From positions 1 through 24,286 of the forward strand of contig BEHW01000022.1 in NCBI GenBank assembly GCA_002898675.1: a stretch of 24,286 nt of DNA. Reading direction: 5' to 3'. Shown here piece after piece: positions 1 through 8,863 of this stretch; within the stretch, counting starts at the first letter, position 1, and each line of letters opens with the position of its first letter. The notes under the pieces are model-generated. The model had not been told where the DNA came from. It did no database searches and saw only the letters and a list, made by a program, of their open reading frames with translations. The position numbers were made by a program, and so were the translations under genes. This DNA is from a bacterium HR20. Its GTDB lineage: Bacteria; Bacteroidota; Ignavibacteria; Kapaibacteriales; NICIL-2.

Positions 1-2814
1 ACGCAGGCGCAGCAGCAAGGGATAACCATCACGCCTGGTGATGCTGGCGGACGAACGATTTACGCCGATCGTACCTTTCTGGCAGCGATCCAGCCAAAAG
101 CAACGCCACAGCAACAGCGCGGCACAATAGCAGTAGCGTTGGGAACAGCACTGTTGGAAAAAGTAGGCATCCCCTCGCCGCAGCTCGTGCTGGAACGTCA
201 GTGGCAAGACGAACTGGGAATGACACACACTGTGCTCCAGCAGACAATCTCCAGCATCCCCATCTGGGGAAGTGAGATACGCCTTCACTTCGACCGCACT
301 GGCCTTGCCCAGCTCATGCATGGTACCGTCTTCCAACCAGATCACCCCCTGCTGCTCGAGGATGCAATCGACGCAGACAGCGCGCGTGCAATCGCCGCAC
401 GGTACCTTGCAACACACCTCGAACTACGCGGAACCCAGCACTCGTGGGATGCCGAGCGTGTACTCTTCCCCGAGCGAACTCCGCCGTGGCGTCTCCACTC
501 GTGTTGGCATGTGACGGCATATCCAGATGCGCTCCATCGCTGGGAAGTCTTCGTTGAAAGCACACATGGCACTGTCTTGTTCGCCTACGACAACACGCAC
601 CGCGATGGTCCCGCCACCGCCCAAGCAACCGATCTGCTCGGCCAGCAACGCACCATCAACACCTACCAACTCCGCGGAACCTATTACCTGCTCGATGCCT
701 CGCGACCGATGTACAACCCGCAACAGTCGCAACTGCCTGACCGTCCTGTAGGTGCACTGCTGACGGTATCAGCGAACAATACCGATCTCGAAAACATCAC
801 GCACATTACATCACCGACAAATACCTGGAGCGACCCAACAGCTGTCTCTGCGCATGTCAATGCAGGCATCGCCTACGAGTACTACCGCACCACACACGGG
901 CGGAATTCTCTCGATGGAAGCGGGGGGACAATCTTCAGCGTCATCCACGTTACCAATAACGGTCGCCCAATGGATAATGCCTATTGGAACGGCAAGGTCA
1001 TGGCCTATGGCGATGGGAACGTTGCGTTTCGCCCCCTTGCACGCGGCCTCGATGTCGCTGCTCACGAACTGTCCCACGGCGTCATCGAGCATACCGCAAA
1101 CCTGCAGTACCTGAGCCAATCGGGTGCCATCAATGAATCCATGGCGGATGTTTTCGCGATGATGGTTGATCGGGATGATTGGCTTGTTGGGGAGGATGTC
1201 GTCAATCCAACGTACTTTCCGTCTGGGGCACTACGCAGTTTCATTGACCCCCACAACGGTGGCAATAGCCCTCGTGATCCAGGCTGGCAGCCGCGGCACA
1301 TGAGCGAATACCAGCAACTCCCCGAAACCCCCGACGGCGACAACGGCGGCGTTCACATCAATAGCGGTATCCCCAACCACGCGTGCTACCTCATCGCGCA
1401 GCAAATCGGGCGCGAGAAAACCGAGCGCATCTACTACCGCGCACTGACAACCTACCTCCGCCGCAATTCCCAATTCCTCGACTTGCGGCGGGCAATCATC
1501 CAGGCTGCGCGCGATCTCTACGGCGACGGGGCAGAAGCAACAGCAGCAGCTCAAGCCTTCGATGCTGTCGGCATCACCGATGGTGGCGGCAGCGGCTCCA
1601 GCCCGCGCGATTACCAGCCGGTCCCGGGTAGCGATCGCCTGCTGGTCTATTCACCTACCACTGGTGCGCTCTACGTATTCGATGACGCCAACAACCCAAG
1701 CACACCGCGCCAGGTCTCCACGCAGGTTGGGATTTTTTCCCGACCATCGGTAACCGACGATGGGAGCGTCTGCCTGTTCGTTGCAAGCGATAATACCTTC
1801 CGCGCGTGTCTGCTCACATCCCAATCAATCCAGGAAACTGTCCTTGAGGCCACCCCGATCTGGCGAAGCGTTGCGATCTCACCCGATGGGAAACGAATCG
1901 CTGCAACCACGATCGCCTATGAGCCGGTGATTTACATCTATGACGCCGACAGCCAAACATCGCGCGCGTTCCGTCTCTACACGCCGAACTACTCAGGAGA
2001 TACCTCTGGCTCCCAGCTTGCATTCGCAGATGCAATGCAATGGAACCTCGATGGGCAAACTCTCCTTTTCGATGCACTCAACCTCACGGTTACCGCTACA
2101 GGCGATACGCTTGCCTACTGGGACATTCTCCAACTTCGAGCGTGGGACAAGGCAGCCAACACCTTCGGCGCAGGATTGATCGAGCGCGTGCTCCCCGTCC
2201 AGCCCATCGGAATCCATATCGGCAATCCTGTCTACGCAAAGAATTCCCCATCGGTGATTGCCTACGACCTCTACGATGCGACCAGTGACCGCTACGCCGT
2301 CATGGCTGCAGACCTCTTCCGTCAGAACATCGGGCAGCTCGCACTGAACAGTCAGCTCGGCTTCCCCAGCTATCGCGGCGATGATGGACGCCTTGCATTC
2401 ACGACGGTCGTTGGCAATGCCAGCGGCATCGGGACTGTTGCACTCGATCAAACGAAGATTCACGCCGCCAGCACACCACAACCCCTCATCGCAAATGCAA
2501 TCGTGCCAGTGTACTTCCGCATCGGACAGCGACCGACGAGCACCGCATCCGACGACCGACACAGCATGCAGCTGCAAATCATTCCTCAGCCAGTCAGTGG
2601 CGATGCGTTCACGATAACGCTGAGCGGCGACAGCGCTCCATCATCTGGCTGGTCGTGGACGATCGCGGACGTACTCGGGCGCGTTCTCCTCCACGGCAAT
2701 GCAGTAACCCCATCGGTCACGCTTGCAGCCGAGAGTCTTGCGCCGGGGTTCTACGTTTGCACCGTTACAGCCGGCGATAAGCGCCAGAGCATTGCCTTTC
2801 CGGTCATCCGCTAA
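1..2814 (+). CDS. Secreted M4 (thermolysin-family) metalloprotease with beta-propeller and T9SS sorting domain, 5' partial
   Basis: Frame 1 is open from the first base, so the gene enters from the left. The TTG at 139 is not a credible start, and the signal peptide must lie upstream. Domains in order: an FTP-type propeptide (about 190-330), then the M4 catalytic domain with zinc motif HELSH at 1063-1077, third ligand Glu in GAINES at 1135-1137 (20 residues after the second His, as in thermolysin), and the transition-state His in GGVHINSG at 1354-1356. A Gly/Ser linker near 1576-1611 leads to repeats resembling a WD40/TolB propeller (about 1620-2520). The last 80 residues look like a Por C-terminal sorting domain (DVLGRV, then LAPGFYVCTV). 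By family knowledge it is an endopeptidase exported by Sec and then the type IX system to the surface or medium. The propeller assignment is the least certain part. Ends in TAA. Confidence 0.9.
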   Translation, partial: TQAQQQGITITPGDAGGRTIYADRTFLAAIQPKATPQQQRGTIAVALGTALLEKVGIPSPQLVLERQWQDELGMTHTVLQQTISSIPIWGSEIRLHFDRTGLAQLMHGTVFQPDHPLLLEDAIDADSARAIAARYLATHLELRGTQHSWDAERVLFPERTPPWRLHSCWHVTAYPDALHRWEVFVESTHGTVLFAYDNTHRDGPATAQATDLLGQQRTINTYQLRGTYYLLDASRPMYNPQQSQLPDRPVGALLTVSANNTDLENITHITSPTNTWSDPTAVSAHVNAGIAYEYYRTTHGRNSLDGSGGTIFSVIHVTNNGRPMDNAYWNGKVMAYGDGNVAFRPLARGLDVAAHELSHGVIEHTANLQYLSQSGAINESMADVFAMMVDRDDWLVGEDVVNPTYFPSGALRSFIDPHNGGNSPRDPGWQPRHMSEYQQLPETPDGDNGGVHINSGIPNHACYLIAQQIGREKTERIYYRALTTYLRRNSQFLDLRRAIIQAARDLYGDGAEATAAAQAFDAVGITDGGGSGSSPRDYQPVPGSDRLLVYSPTTGALYVFDDANNPSTPRQVSTQVGIFSRPSVTDDGSVCLFVASDNTFRACLLTSQSIQETVLEATPIWRSVAISPDGKRIAATTIAYEPVIYIYDADSQTSRAFRLYTPNYSGDTSGSQLAFADAMQWNLDGQTLLFDALNLTVTATGDTLAYWDILQLRAWDKAANTFGAGLIERVLPVQPIGIHIGNPVYAKNSPSVIAYDLYDATSDRYAVMAADLFRQNIGQLALNSQLGFPSYRGDDGRLAFTTVVGNASGIGTVALDQTKIHAASTPQPLIANAIVPVYFRIGQRPTSTASDDRHSMQLQIIPQPVSGDAFTITLSGDSAPSSGWSWTIADVLGRVLLHGNAVTPSVTLAAESLAPGFYVCTVTAGDKRQSIAFPVIR

Positions 2815-2838
2815 TGAACCCTTTCTGCTGAATTTCCA

Positions 2839-3822
2839 ATGCTACCACGCATTGCCATCATTTTCACCGGCGGGACGATTGCGTCCTCGCTGTCGGAGGC
2901 GTTCGGAGGTGTGGTCCCGTCGCTCAACGCCGAAGACATTCTCGATGCAGTTCCAGACATCCGCTCCATCGCAGCGATCGAGGCGATCGAATACGGCAAG
3001 TTCCCCGGCCCACACATGACGCCGGAGCGAATGTTCGAGGTGTCGCAGATTGCTCAGCGCTTGCTCAAGCGGGACGACATCGCTGGTGTTGTCGTCACAC
3101 ACGGCACCGACACACTCGAGGAAACCGCATTCTTGCTCGATTGCACGGTGGCAAGCTCCAAACCTGTCGTTGTTGTTGGGGCAATGCGAAATTCGAGCGA
3201 GCCGGATTGGGACGGGCCGCGGAACCTGCGCGATGGTGTCGCGATTGCAGCAAGCCCTCAGTTCCGCGACATGGGGACGCTCGTCGCAATGGCGGGCGTT
3301 ATCAACGCAGCCTCAGAGGTCACAAAGACCGACACCGAGGAAGTCAACACGTTCCGCAGCCTCGATTTCGGACCGCTCGGACGTGTCTCGAATGGCAAGC
3401 CCGTCCGATACCGTGCGCCCGTCCATCGGGAGACGTTCCCAACAGTGCGCATCCCAGCATTCGTCCCGCTGGTAAAGTGCTACGCCGGAATGGATGGCTG
3501 GATCATCCGCGCTGCACTCGAGCGCGGTGCCGAAGGTCTGGTCATCGAGGCAATGGGCGTTGGGAACGTTCCCCCACCGGTGTACTACGCCACACTCGAG
3601 GCGATCGAACGTGGAATCCCCATCGTCTTAGTCTCGCGATGCCCCGTCGGGCGCACCGAACACATCTACGCCTACGAAGGCGCTGGCAAGCACCTCCACG
3701 AAGCAGGCGTCATCTTTGCCGACTTTCTCAACGGACAGAAAGCGCGCATCAAGCTCCTCTGCGCACTCGGCGCTGGATACAGCCTTGCGCAAATCCGCGC
3801 TTCGTTCGAGTGGCTGCAGTAA
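2839..3822 (+). CDS. L-asparaginase (asparaginase/glutaminase family)
   Basis: The protein has 327 residues, the usual family length, and hydrolyses L-asparagine to aspartate and ammonia. Both active-site signatures are intact: TGGTIA at residues 10-15, with the nucleophile Thr13, and HGTDT with Thr90-Asp91. The catalytic Lys163 lies in EVTKTDTEEV. I see no signal peptide; the N terminus runs straight into the first strand (MLPRIAIIFTGG), so it is probably cytoplasmic. The ATG at 2839 is the only start that keeps the first signature near the N terminus. No Shine-Dalgarno is visible. It lies 24 bases after the protease gene and 12 bases before mutS, so these may be co-transcribed, although the functions are unrelated. 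The sequence does not let me choose between the AnsA and AnsB subtypes. Confidence 0.93.
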   Translation: MLPRIAIIFTGGTIASSLSEAFGGVVPSLNAEDILDAVPDIRSIAAIEAIEYGKFPGPHMTPERMFEVSQIAQRLLKRDDIAGVVVTHGTDTLEETAFLLDCTVASSKPVVVVGAMRNSSEPDWDGPRNLRDGVAIAASPQFRDMGTLVAMAGVINAASEVTKTDTEEVNTFRSLDFGPLGRVSNGKPVRYRAPVHRETFPTVRIPAFVPLVKCYAGMDGWIIRAALERGAEGLVIEAMGVGNVPPPVYYATLEAIERGIPIVLVSRCPVGRTEHIYAYEGAGKHLHEAGVIFADFLNGQKARIKLLCALGAGYSLAQIRASFEWLQ

Positions 3823-3834
3823 TTTCGAACCCCT

Positions 3835-6423
3835 ATGCCTGCCACGACTGCACAAACGCCGCTGATGCGGCAGTACGAGGCTATCAAGCGGCAGCATGCC
3901 GATGCAATCGTGCTGTTCCGCATGGGGGATTTTTTCGAAACGTTCGGCGATGATGCAATCGTCACCGCGAAAGTGTGCGGCATCGTCTTGACCAAGCGCA
4001 ACAACGGCGCTGCTGGCGATGTCCCGCTGGCGGGCTTCCCGCACCACCAACTCGATACGTACCTGCCCAAACTCGTCGCGGCTGGCTATCGGGTCGCAGT
4101 CTGCGAGCAACTCGAAGATCCCAAGCAGGCGCGTGGTTTAGTCAAACGAGGCATTGTCGAGATTGTCACCCCGGGAGTGGCGCTCTACGACAAGGTGCTC
4201 GAGGCTGGAACGAACCGCTACGTCGCTGCACTCGTTTCGATCGGCGAAATGGTCGGGCTTGCCTACGCAGACGTTTCGACCGGCGAATTTGTCGTCGGGC
4301 AGATGAGCTGGAACGAAGCACTCACCGCACTTGAAACGCTCGCCGTAGCGGAGGTGCTCGTTCCCAAGCCACAAGCAGAGCACTTCCAACGTGCGCATGC
4401 CCAGCGTGCACTTGCAGCAGTCATCACGCGGCTGGAGCCGTGGCACTTTGACGCCGACGATGCCCGCCACGTGCTTACAGAGCATTTCGGGACGCACTCG
4501 CTCAAAGGCTTCGGCGTCGAGGAGCTCGATGCCGGGATTGCAGCCGCTGGCGCGCTCTTCCGCTACATCAGCGACGCCCAGCTCGGGAATACCCAGCACA
4601 TCCGCTCGCTGCGACGATGGCAGGACCGCGACGTCATGCTGCTCGATGCGGGCACACGACGCAACCTGGACCTTCTGCCCTCAGGCGATGGACGCTTTTC
4701 GCTCATTGCCGTCCTCGATCGGACGCTCACCCCGATGGGTGCGCGACTGCTCAAACAGTGGCTGCTCGTCCCCCTTCGACGCATGGACGCGATCACCGAA
4801 CGTTTGGATGCCGTCGAGCAACTCTACCGCCACGAAGAGCTACGCCACCGCGTGCGGACACTGCTCGAACCTATCGGGGACGTCGAACGATTGGTAACGA
4901 AAATCTGCACCGCCCGCGCCACCCCGCGCGAGGTGCGGAGTCTGACAACGGTGCTCGGGCAAGTGCCACTCCTGGCGCGTCTGGCAGTGCACCTGGACTC
5001 CGGCCCGCTCCGCACGCTGCTGGAGAGCCTTCCGCCGATGGAATACTTGCGTGAGCGGGTCGAGCGCGCACTCGTCGACCAGCCGAGCGCACAGCTCGGC
5101 AGTGGCGGCGTCTTCCGTCCCGGTTACAGCCCACAGCTCGATGCAGCACTCGAGGCTCTCTACCACGGGAAGGAATGGCTGGCCCGCTACCAGGAGCAGC
5201 TCCGCCAGCAAACCGGGATCGGCTCGCTCAAGCTTGGCTTCAACAACGTGTTCGGCTACTACATCGAAGTCACCAACGCCCATCGCGCGAAGGTACCCGA
5301 CAGCTTCATCCGCAAGCAGACACTCACCAACGCAGAGCGCTACACCACCGGGGAGCTTGATGAGCTCGCCACGCGCATTGCTTCAGCTGCCGATCAAGTG
5401 CAGACACTCGAGCAACAGCTCTTTGCTGAGCTTCGTGCTGAAATTGCAGAGCACGCAGCCGATCTGCAGGAACTGGCCCGCCAGCTGGCTCGACTGGATG
5501 TCTTCCAATCATTGGCAACAATTGCCGTCGAACGCGGCTACGTCCGCCCCTTTCTTCGCACCGATGGCATTGTGCGTATCGAAGCCGGGCGCCACCCTGT
5601 CGTCGAGGCATTCCTGCCGCCGGGCCAGCACTTCCAGCCGAACTCAACGCTGCTTGGCACCCCGGAGGAACGCATCCACATCATCACCGGTCCGAACATG
5701 GCTGGGAAATCCTGCTACTTGCGCCAGGTCGGGCTGATCGTCTTGATGGCCCATGCCGGTTCCTTCGTCCCTGCTGAGCGTGCAGAGATTGCGCTTGTGG
5801 ACCGCATCTTCACACGAGTTGGTGCGCAAGACAACCTCGGCGCTGGCGAAAGCACGTTCCTGGTTGAGATGCAGGAAGCAGCAACAATTGTCAACAACGC
5901 CACGCGCGAGAGCCTCATTTTGCTCGACGAAGTCGGGCGCGGTACTGCAACACGCGAAGGAATTGCCATCGCCTGGGCAATCGTCGAGTACCTTTACCAC
6001 CAGATCGGTGCAAAGACGCTCTTTGCGACCCACTACCGCGAACTGACCGAACTTGCCGAGCGCTATCCGGGGATCGTCTGCTACCAAGCCGAGGTCATGG
6101 AGGTTGGTTCGACGCTCCTTTTTCCGCACCGCATCGTCCGTGGCACAAGCGACCATTCGTTCGGAATCCACGTTGCGCAGATGGCTGGAATGCCCAACGC
6201 AATCGTTGAACGGGCGCGCACCATCCTGTCGCAGCTCGAACGCACCAGCCCATCGGCTCCAGAGCCGCTTCGCATCGCAGCGGAACAGACGGTGCAGCTG
6301 TCCATCTTCGAGGCCGCTCCCGATCCAATCCGCGAGCAACTTCGGATGCTCGATCTGGAACGCATGACCCCGCTCCAAGCGTTCCGTGTGCTCGCAGAAC
6401 TTGCCGAACGAGCGCGGCAGTGA
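3835..6423 (+). CDS. mutS: DNA mismatch repair protein MutS
   Basis: The 862-residue protein is a full-length MutS, the ATPase that recognises mismatches and recruits MutL. The mismatch-reading Phe-x-Glu motif is in GDFFETF (Phe33, Glu35). The connector, core and clamp domains follow. The C-terminal ABC ATPase has Walker A GPNMAGKS at 619-626, Walker B with Asp698-Glu699 in LILLDEVGRGT, and the FATHYREL switch region. A near-perfect beta-clamp binding motif, QLSIF, sits at 821-825, more canonical than the QMSLL of E. coli. The ATG at 3835 places the Phe-x-Glu motif where it lies in E. coli MutS. There are 12 bases between the asparaginase stop and this start, and no clear Shine-Dalgarno. No mutL is present in this window. 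Confidence 0.98.
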   Translation: MPATTAQTPLMRQYEAIKRQHADAIVLFRMGDFFETFGDDAIVTAKVCGIVLTKRNNGAAGDVPLAGFPHHQLDTYLPKLVAAGYRVAVCEQLEDPKQARGLVKRGIVEIVTPGVALYDKVLEAGTNRYVAALVSIGEMVGLAYADVSTGEFVVGQMSWNEALTALETLAVAEVLVPKPQAEHFQRAHAQRALAAVITRLEPWHFDADDARHVLTEHFGTHSLKGFGVEELDAGIAAAGALFRYISDAQLGNTQHIRSLRRWQDRDVMLLDAGTRRNLDLLPSGDGRFSLIAVLDRTLTPMGARLLKQWLLVPLRRMDAITERLDAVEQLYRHEELRHRVRTLLEPIGDVERLVTKICTARATPREVRSLTTVLGQVPLLARLAVHLDSGPLRTLLESLPPMEYLRERVERALVDQPSAQLGSGGVFRPGYSPQLDAALEALYHGKEWLARYQEQLRQQTGIGSLKLGFNNVFGYYIEVTNAHRAKVPDSFIRKQTLTNAERYTTGELDELATRIASAADQVQTLEQQLFAELRAEIAEHAADLQELARQLARLDVFQSLATIAVERGYVRPFLRTDGIVRIEAGRHPVVEAFLPPGQHFQPNSTLLGTPEERIHIITGPNMAGKSCYLRQVGLIVLMAHAGSFVPAERAEIALVDRIFTRVGAQDNLGAGESTFLVEMQEAATIVNNATRESLILLDEVGRGTATREGIAIAWAIVEYLYHQIGAKTLFATHYRELTELAERYPGIVCYQAEVMEVGSTLLFPHRIVRGTSDHSFGIHVAQMAGMPNAIVERARTILSQLERTSPSAPEPLRIAAEQTVQLSIFEAAPDPIREQLRMLDLERMTPLQAFRVLAELAERARQ

Positions 6424-6492
6424 AACAAAGTTTCGGCGTGCTGTGTTAGTTTGCACAGCATTCGATGTACGATTACTCTGCGTTGAGCGCCT

Positions 6493-7818
6493 GTGCGCAT
6501 TGCCGCCGTTCCGATTGCATTCGCATTCCTTCTGCTCAGCTGCCGAGAGCCAAGCTCGCCGGTCAGCACACCGACTGTTGACTCAGCAGCGATCTGGCGG
6601 CAGGTGTTCATCCCGCCGGAACGGTGCCAGCCCTGCCACCCGGACCACTACCGCGAATGGTCAATCTCCATGCACGCCTATTCGGTGGTGGATCCGATGT
6701 TCCACGCAATGAACGAGCAAGGCCAACAGCTTACCGGCGGACGACTCGGGCAGTTCTGCATCGCTTGCCACTCACCGGCTGCAACTCTGCTGGGCGAAGC
6801 GCCGACCGGTATCGTGCGTGGCGAGCTATCGCCGCACTCTCGCGGTGGCGTCACGTGCGTTACCTGCCACGTAGCAACCGAGCAGGTTCCGGGCCACGGC
6901 ATCCAGCGCTTCCGTCTCGATGGTGTCATGAGCGGCAGCATCATTGACCCAGTTCCGAACGATTTCCACGGCTCGGTGTATGACCCACGCTTCGAGCAAA
7001 GCGACGTCTGCGCAGGCTGCCACGACGTGGTCAATCCACGCGGCTTCCGCGTCGAGCAAACGTTCACCGAGTGGAAAAACAGCACCTATCCTGTGCGGAA
7101 CCTCACCTGCCAAGCCTGCCACATGAAGTGGACCTACGAGCCAGCCGCGGCCGGCGGTCCCATCCGGAAGCGGCATTCGCACATCATGGAAGGCATTAGC
7201 GTTGCGCTGACCGATTTCCCCGGTCGCGATACCCTGATACCGCTGATTCAACACGCCCTCAACTATGCGCTGAACGTGCAATGGAACATTCCGCAGACAG
7301 CGCCGCGCAGCCAACCCCTGCCGATCTCGATCATGATCTTCAACCAAACTGTTGGACACAGCATCCCCAGTGGCACGATCTTCGAACGTCAACTGTGGGT
7401 GGAATTCATCGCCACCAATGAACGCGGCGATACGCTCTACGCCAGCGGCTTGCTCGACCCCAACGGAGATCTTCGGACAACGGGCAGCGAATACGTCGAG
7501 CGCGGGTTGCTTCCTCCCGATACTGCGCTGGTACTGTTCAACGGCATTGCCTACCGTCTCGGCAGGCCGATTGACTTTTTCTTCGATGCAGACGCCGTCG
7601 TCAACCGTACGATCCCACCCCACGAAGCACGCTACGCACGGTATGTTCTCCCCACCTCGGTACTGCAGAACGCCAGCCAGCTCGAGGTATCGGTGCGGAT
7701 TCTCTTCCGCCAGTTTCCGCCGTTCGTGCTGCGCAGGTTTGGGCATGGCTCGTTAGTGGAGCGACTGCCGATATTCACCGTCGAGTCGTACCGCCAGCAA
7801 ATTCAACTGACACCGTAA
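6493..7818 (+). CDS. Five-heme c-type cytochrome lipoprotein
   Basis: The protein has 441 residues and a GTG start. The N terminus is a short hydrophobic signal ending in a lipobox (LLLSC, Cys17), so I expect a lipoprotein. Five CxxCH heme motifs follow: CQPCH 45-49, CIACH 89-93, CVTCH 122-126, CAGCH 173-177 and CQACH 206-210. The heme region resembles the cytochrome c554 type of multiheme proteins. The last 230 or so residues carry no heme motif and look like a beta-rich domain, including GHSIPSG, a pattern I associate with multiheme cytochromes of unknown role. It probably transfers electrons in the periplasm or at the envelope; its redox partner is not encoded nearby. It stands alone, 69 bases after mutS, and is convergent with the next gene 8 bases away. 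An in-frame start further downstream would lose the lipobox. Confidence 0.88.
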   Translation: MRIAAVPIAFAFLLLSCREPSSPVSTPTVDSAAIWRQVFIPPERCQPCHPDHYREWSISMHAYSVVDPMFHAMNEQGQQLTGGRLGQFCIACHSPAATLLGEAPTGIVRGELSPHSRGGVTCVTCHVATEQVPGHGIQRFRLDGVMSGSIIDPVPNDFHGSVYDPRFEQSDVCAGCHDVVNPRGFRVEQTFTEWKNSTYPVRNLTCQACHMKWTYEPAAAGGPIRKRHSHIMEGISVALTDFPGRDTLIPLIQHALNYALNVQWNIPQTAPRSQPLPISIMIFNQTVGHSIPSGTIFERQLWVEFIATNERGDTLYASGLLDPNGDLRTTGSEYVERGLLPPDTALVLFNGIAYRLGRPIDFFFDADAVVNRTIPPHEARYARYVLPTSVLQNASQLEVSVRILFRQFPPFVLRRFGHGSLVERLPIFTVESYRQQIQLTP

Positions 7819-7826
7819 GGCACCGC

Positions 7827-8762
7827 CTACTGCTGGAGTGGCATCTCGGCATTCGAAGGCACATGGAAGCGCCAGGCAGGTTCGATGTACTGCTCCAGAA
7901 GTGCTCCACCAATTGCTGGAGCGAACAGATGCCCTAAAGGCCCAGCCGCAGTGCAAAGGGCATCCGGCAAACCGCATTCGAGCAAGCGGAAGCCATCGAG
8001 CACACCCACCGAATGAGGAAAGCGACCATCGTAGGCCAGCACAAGTTGCTCAACAAGGGTACGCTGCGCACCGCTACCGGCAAGAACAAGCATGGAAATA
8101 TCGCCGCAGTGTAGTATCGCCTCCCGCACCAACTGCTGGACGGCCATCACATGCGACCCTGTCACAGGATGCTGCCATCCCCACCACTGGAGCTGACCCT
8201 CCCGCACGATAGCAAGATCAACTGATCGCATTCCGATCGTCACGAGTGCTGCGCGCTGGGCACGCTGCTCCGGGTAGTTGTACGCAAATGCTGCTGCAAC
8301 TCCTAACGCAGCAACCGTCACCTGCGGACGAATACCGAAGATTTCTTCGACCTCTGCAGCGATCGCACGCTGCCCCGCTAGGACAAAGACGCCACAGCCC
8401 ATCGTTCGCCCTTCGATATCCGGGCAGGTGCGGTAGATCTCTGCTGTGTAGCCGTCGCTCGGTGTGGAGAGGAACTGTTGAACAATTTCCAGCTCCGCTT
8501 GTTCGCGGACAACCGGCTCACTTGGTGTTTCCTCCAGCGGAAATGCTGCCACTGCGGCATCGCTGCTATCGAGCACAAGGGCAAGGCGGATCGGCTCTGC
8601 ACCCCAATGCAGCTGGGCTTTGAGTTGCTCGAGTGCGTCACGCTCTTGCTCCTGTGAGCGGACCATCCCGAGAGCATCGAGCCGCGCTCCCTTGCTCCCA
8701 GCGCGGACAAGAGCGCCCACCACCAAACGGTCTGCACGGTAGATTGCCAGTGTCGGTTCCAT
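7827..8762 (-). CDS. Hypothetical protein with PilM/FtsA-like (actin-fold) features
   Basis: I do not recognise this 311-residue protein with certainty. It has no signal peptide or membrane segment. Two stretches resemble actin-fold nucleotide-binding motifs of PilM-type proteins: ALVTIGMRSVDLAIVREG (a phosphate-2-like strand pair) and MLVLAGSGAQRTLVEQL (adenosine-motif-like). A preceding IRPQVTVAALGVAAAF segment matches the place where PilM proteins have their subdomain link. The usual N-terminal DIG motif is absent (LAIYRADRLVV instead), so ATP binding is doubtful. PilM normally sits with pilN, pilO, pilP and pilQ; none of these is here. A TAATTTTG element at 8790-8797 is the likely -7 box. 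The ATG at 8762 is the first start after it. Fold assignment is inference; function is unknown. Confidence 0.6.
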   Translation of the reverse strand: MEPTLAIYRADRLVVGALVRAGSKGARLDALGMVRSQEQERDALEQLKAQLHWGAEPIRLALVLDSSDAAVAAFPLEETPSEPVVREQAELEIVQQFLSTPSDGYTAEIYRTCPDIEGRTMGCGVFVLAGQRAIAAEVEEIFGIRPQVTVAALGVAAAFAYNYPEQRAQRAALVTIGMRSVDLAIVREGQLQWWGWQHPVTGSHVMAVQQLVREAILHCGDISMLVLAGSGAQRTLVEQLVLAYDGRFPHSVGVLDGFRLLECGLPDALCTAAGPLGHLFAPAIGGALLEQYIEPAWRFHVPSNAEMPLQQ

Positions 8763-8789
8763 GTGCTCGATTGCTCAACCAGCTCCAAG

Positions 8790-8797
8790 CAAAATTA
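8790..8797 (-). promoter_or_regulatory. Candidate -7 promoter element for the PilM-like gene
   Basis: On the minus strand the gap reads TAATTTTG, an exact match to the Bacteroidetes TAnnTTTG -7 consensus, 27 bases before the ATG at 8762. The -33 position is weak (GCTG about 18 bases upstream instead of TTTG). Inference from motif match only. Confidence 0.45.
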
Positions 8798-8863
8798 GCA
8801 GCACACACCATCACCCAGCCGACAGCGTCTATAGACTCGGATTTGCAAGGATCGAAGCTTCCC

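Noticed and set aside
139..141. TTG as start of the M4 protease
   Set aside because: The frame is open to base 1, and a secreted M4 protease needs a signal peptide and full propeptide upstream, so the gene is truncated by the window.
6447..6453. TAGTTTG before the cytochrome gene as a -7 box
   Set aside because: One spacer base is missing from TAnnTTTG and no -33 box fits.
5644..6456. Minus-strand open frame of 270 codons opposite the mutS ATPase region
   Set aside because: It covers the Walker A and B motifs of MutS on the other strand and has no motif of its own.
6826..7746. Minus-strand open frame of 306 codons opposite the cytochrome
   Set aside because: The plus strand encodes five CxxCH motifs; no motif on this side.
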